Assembly: GCF_032193805.1 (NCBI RefSeq)
Contig: NZ_JAVBIK010000003.1
Coordinates: 186,001-250,000, forward strand
From: Rhodoferax potami
Lineage (GTDB): Bacteria > Pseudomonadota > Gammaproteobacteria > Burkholderiales > Burkholderiaceae_C
DNA length: 64,000 nt
Direction: 5' to 3'
Shown here piece by piece: positions 61,253 through 64,000 of the stretch. Below the pieces are notes generated by a model, which saw only the letters and a program-made list of their open reading frames with translations, had not been told where the DNA came from and did not search any database. Position numbers and translations under genes: made by a program. Numbering within the stretch: the stretch's first letter is position 1; every line of letters begins with the position of its first letter.

Positions 61253-62854
61253 ATGTCGATGCCCAATACCAGCACTCCCACATTTACCGTCGAAACGGTC
61301 ATGGGGCTGTCGCCGCAGAGCATCGCGCAGACACTGCAAGCACAGGCCGCCAGCATCAGCGCGCTGGAGCAGCAGCTCGAATGGTTCAAACGCCAACTCT
61401 TTGGCAAGAAGAGCGAGCGCTTTGCACCCTTGCCCGATGCGCAGCAAATGCACCTGGGGCAACTCCTGGGCGACCTCCCTGCCACTGATGCGCCCGAAGC
61501 CGACTCCGACTCCAACACCATCCCTGCACACCAGCGACGCAAACCCCGCAGCAACTTTGCCGACGAGGGCACGCCCGCATCGTTCTTTGACGAAACCAAG
61601 GTGCCCGTGCACACCATCGAGCTGGCCAACCCCGAGACCAAAGACCTCTCGCCCGATCAGTACGAGGTTGTCAGCCAGAAGGTCAGCCACCGCTTGGCAC
61701 AGCGCCCCGGTGCCTATGTGGTGCTGAAGTATGTGCGCTCTGTCATCAAGCGCCACGACACGCAAACCCTGCACTGTGCGGGCGCGCCAACAGGCATCAT
61801 TGAGGGCAGCCGCGCTGACGTGAGCTTGCTCGCAGGCGTTGTTGTTGACAAGTTTGCCTGGCACATTCCGCTGTACCGGCAGCACCAGCGCCTGAGCCAA
61901 GCGGGCTTCAAACTCAGCCGGGCGTGGCTGACGCAACTGGCGCAAAAGACCATTTCCCTGCTGGAGCCGATTTACGACACGCAGCTCGAGTCGATCCGCA
62001 ACAGCCGGGTCAAGGCAATGGACGAGACCCCCATCAAGGCCGGGCGCAGTGGGCCCGGCAAGATGAAGGCGGCCTACTTCTGGCCTGTGTACGGCGAACT
62101 CGATGAGGTGTGCTTTGCCTATTTCGAGTCGCGCCGCCACGAGCACGTACAGCAGGCATTGGGGCTGCCAGGGGCCACAGATGCCGTGTTGCTCACTGAC
62201 GGCTATGAGGCCTATGCACGTTACGCTGCCAAGACCGGCATTACGCATGCCCAATGCTGGGCGCACTGCAGGCGTGGCTTCTTTGAAGCTCTAGGGGCCG
62301 AGCCACAGGCCGCTGGCCAGGCGCTGCAGCAAATTGGCGAGATTTACGCCCAGGAAGAAGCCATTCGTGAACGTGACCTCTACGGGGATGCCAAACGAGA
62401 GCACCGTCTAAGCCACAGCAAACCGCTGGTGCAGAACTTCTTTGAATGGGTGGATTTGCAGTTCGAGCGGCAAGGCTTCCTGCCCAGCAATCCGTTGACC
62501 AAGGCATTGGCCTATGCACGCGAGCGCCGCGCGCAACTGCAGGTGTTTCTGGGCGATGCGGATGTGGCCATGGATACGAACCATCTGGAACGCGCCTTGC
62601 GCGCGATACCAATGGGCAGGCGCAATTGGTTATTCTGCTGGACGGAGGTGGGCGCCAAGCGCGCGGGCATCATGCAGAGCCTGATCGTGACATGCCGTTT
62701 ACATGACATTGACCCCTACACCTACCTGGTTGATGTCTTGCAACGCGTAGGCCACCACCCCGCCTCCAGAGTTTCAGAACTGACGCCTCGTCAATGGAAG
62801 CAGCACTTCGCCGAGAATCCATTGCGTTCACCATTACACGGTTTGGTAACGTAG
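61253..62854 (+). CDS. tnpC: IS66 TnpC transposase, element B
   Basis: 533 residues, identical to the element C copy. Now separated from its own tnpA/tnpB promoter by 2.5 kb of element C. Confidence 0.95.
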   Translation: MSMPNTSTPTFTVETVMGLSPQSIAQTLQAQAASISALEQQLEWFKRQLFGKKSERFAPLPDAQQMHLGQLLGDLPATDAPEADSDSNTIPAHQRRKPRSNFADEGTPASFFDETKVPVHTIELANPETKDLSPDQYEVVSQKVSHRLAQRPGAYVVLKYVRSVIKRHDTQTLHCAGAPTGIIEGSRADVSLLAGVVVDKFAWHIPLYRQHQRLSQAGFKLSRAWLTQLAQKTISLLEPIYDTQLESIRNSRVKAMDETPIKAGRSGPGKMKAAYFWPVYGELDEVCFAYFESRRHEHVQQALGLPGATDAVLLTDGYEAYARYAAKTGITHAQCWAHCRRGFFEALGAEPQAAGQALQQIGEIYAQEEAIRERDLYGDAKREHRLSHSKPLVQNFFEWVDLQFERQGFLPSNPLTKALAYARERRAQLQVFLGDADVAMDTNHLERALRAIPMGRRNWLFCWTEVGAKRAGIMQSLIVTCRLHDIDPYTYLVDVLQRVGHHPASRVSELTPRQWKQHFAENPLRSPLHGLVT

Positions 62855-63087
62855 GCAATAACGCCGGACAGTGACCGGTTACGAGGCGCTGGCATTGGCG
62901 CTACTTCCGTGGACATGGCCGACCACAGTGTGCCGTCCTTCATCGCACTGCCACTTCTCACGAAGCCGGCTGAGCCTGTGGAGCGTGAGATCAAGGTGGA
63001 GGTTCGCAAAGGAGGTCTGGTCATGACCGTTACCTGGCCCATGTCTGCAGCCAGTGACTTTGCCTGCTGGTCGGCCTCCGTCCTCAA

Positions 63088-63423
63088 GTGATTCGCATCG
63101 ACTGCGCCTGGCTGGCAGTGCAGCCACTGGACATGCGTGCGGGCACGGACACGGCACTGGGTAGAGTCGTCCAGGTGTTCGGTGCGGCGCATCCCCACCA
63201 CGCCTATCTGTTTGCCAACCGCCGGGCCAATCGCATGAAGGTGCTGGTGCACGACGGCATCGGCATCTGGTTGGCGGCCCGGCGACTCAACGAAGGCAAG
63301 TTTGTCTGGCCAGCACCGGGCATCAACCGGCAACACCAGCTCAGCACGGAGCAGTTGCATGCCCTGGTGCTGGGTCTGCCCTGGCAGCGCCTGGGCGTTG
63401 AGGGCATCATCACCGTTGTGTGA
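63088..63423 (+). CDS. tnpB: IS66 TnpB, element A
   Basis: 111 residues (LAVQPLDMRAGTDTALGRVV, YLFANRRANRMKVLVHDGIG, LPWQRLG), a more divergent IS66 Orf2 protein. Overlaps the tnpA end by 4 bases. Its tnpC is truncated just downstream. Confidence 0.9.
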   Translation: MIRIDCAWLAVQPLDMRAGTDTALGRVVQVFGAAHPHHAYLFANRRANRMKVLVHDGIGIWLAARRLNEGKFVWPAPGINRQHQLSTEQLHALVLGLPWQRLGVEGIITVV

Positions 63424-63551
63424 ATGAGCGCGGGGCGGGCGCCATCGGTGCATGCACCAATGGTGATGGCGTGCGGTGCCTGCCACACTGCAGGCCATGG
63501 TTGTCACCCCCGATTCATTGGACCAATTGAGCGCGCAGCAATTGGGCTAAA

Positions 63552-64000
63552 TACGCCCATCCCCTCTACAGGGACTTCCAGTTAAAGCAAGAGCGGATTT
63601 TTTTCTACCTTTTCGCATTCCCACATTTGAAATCTGACCAGTTGACGTTTGCTCGGGAGAGATACCAAGCAAGGACAGACTGCACATCTACAGGCGGGCT
63701 TGTTTCGGTGGGTTTCACCGAGGCCCCAGATACGAACCGCTCAGCAGGACTCCATTCGAAAAGCGTGATCAGGCACAGCCTGCCACTGAGGGAATGTCGA
63801 GTTCATCTGCTGCCGGTCTGACCTGTGGTGAGCATCTTCGAGCGCACGTCTGTTGGCAAAAAATCAATATTTTGGTTGCGCGATCTGACTGTGCCTAGGC
63901 AACTGACACTGCACCCGGATAGGTTGGGACGTGATCAGGGTCGAACGTTGTTCCCCTTGTCAGCACGCTCCAAAGTATTCTGGCATTTTTGTTGGCCAGC
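63552..64000. other. No gene seen to the window edge
   Basis: About 450 bases after the truncated IS66 element. Short frames exist (for example 63627-63821 on the plus strand), but none has a convincing start or family pattern. Confidence 0.45.

Larger units (their letters stand above)
57933..62882 (+). mobile_element. IS66-family element B (2,471 bp, itself split by element C)
   Basis: Ends are 23-bp perfect inverted repeats GTAACCGGTCACTGTCCGGC... The flanking 8-bp target duplication is GAGGCGCT (57925-57932 and 62883-62890), the IS66 size. Without element C and the duplicated 8 bp it is 707 + 1,764 = 2,471 bp, exactly the length of C. Confidence 0.95.
57717..63091 (+). pseudogene. tnpA: Element A tnpA, interrupted by IS66 element B
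   Basis: Codons before the insertion read MRRTKRTYSSETKAELLAAC to SKSRPPIGRGA (to 57932). After removing element B and one copy of the duplicated GAGGCGCT, the frame continues GIGATSVDMADHS to CWSASVLK (stop 63091). The exact frame restoration shows a single clean insertion. Confidence 0.88.
57634..63551 (+). mobile_element. IS66-family element A (outermost, truncated on the right)
   Basis: Begins with GTAAGCGGCCAGCGAAGTCA at 57634, inside the IS3 OrfB. It carries tnpA (interrupted by element B), tnpB (63088-63423) and only the first ~17 codons of tnpC (MVVTPDSLDQLSAQQLG, from 63499), where the sequence ends at a TAA. The remaining element and right end are deleted. Confidence 0.8.

Noticed and set aside
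63627..63821. 64-codon frame near the right edge
   Set aside because: No ribosome-binding site, no recognised pattern, and located in IS-flanking debris.

Overview
The window looks like part of a beta-proteobacterial genome. Order Burkholderiales, near Comamonadaceae, is my inference from the insertion-sequence families, the excisionase/receiver-type regulator and the GC-rich core genes; the sequence does not settle the species. It is a pathogenicity- or symbiosis-island-like region: a type III secretion system (T3SS), candidate effectors with CesT-type chaperones, a type I secretion locus with a giant repetitive adhesin, a surface chitinase, and many insertion sequences (IS), intact or decayed.

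Layout: 1-0.64 kb, a frameshifted gene with a hexanucleotide repeat and an NTF2-like C-terminal domain. 0.87-16.3 kb, a compact T3SS block on the + strand: a translocon set in lcrG-V-H-yopB-D order (LcrG-like, a very short LcrV/EspA-like tip protein, SycD chaperone, SctE, SctB), then SctW, three small Ysc-type genes (SycN-like, SctX, SctY), SctV, a HrpQ-like SctD, SctN, SctO, SctP, a frameshifted SctQ, SctR, S, T and U. No secretin, needle, inner rod, SctJ, SctK or SctL is present, so these must lie elsewhere if the machine works. 16.4-30 kb, candidate effectors: a ~1,215-residue protein split by a G7 tract, a 551-residue protein on the - strand, two paralogous modules (127-bp leader, fused double-CesT chaperone, small hydrophobic-hairpin protein; the first module's chaperone is broken), and a 307-residue orphan. 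IS remnants and a dead VapC gene lie between them.

30.5-32.4 kb holds an AT-rich gene of unknown function and an IS3-family element. 32.7-47.6 kb is a type I secretion locus: a 2,667-residue adhesin without RTX repeats, IS debris, a TolC-like protein, a LapB-like ABC exporter, a HlyD-like adaptor and a TPR/NTF2-like lipoprotein. 48-49.1 kb has a decayed CesT chaperone and IS3 fragments. 49.2-52.1 kb encodes a GH18 chitinase lipoprotein with CBM2-like modules. Then follow a collapsed chemotaxis receptor gene, an HTH/pseudo-receiver regulator, an IS3-family (IS51-type) element, a third chaperone-effector pair at 55.4-56.5 kb, and a stack of nested insertions (IS66 in IS66 in IS66 in IS3) filling 56.9-63.55 kb.

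How the parts fit: the T3SS would deliver the chaperone-paired hairpin proteins and the large orphan proteins into a eukaryotic host. The adhesin and chitinase would act at the surface of a host or a chitin-bearing substrate. Several secreted proteins carry in-frame short tandem repeats, and two important genes are interrupted at G7 tracts. The region is evolving quickly by slippage, duplication and IS traffic, unless the homopolymer breaks are assembly errors.
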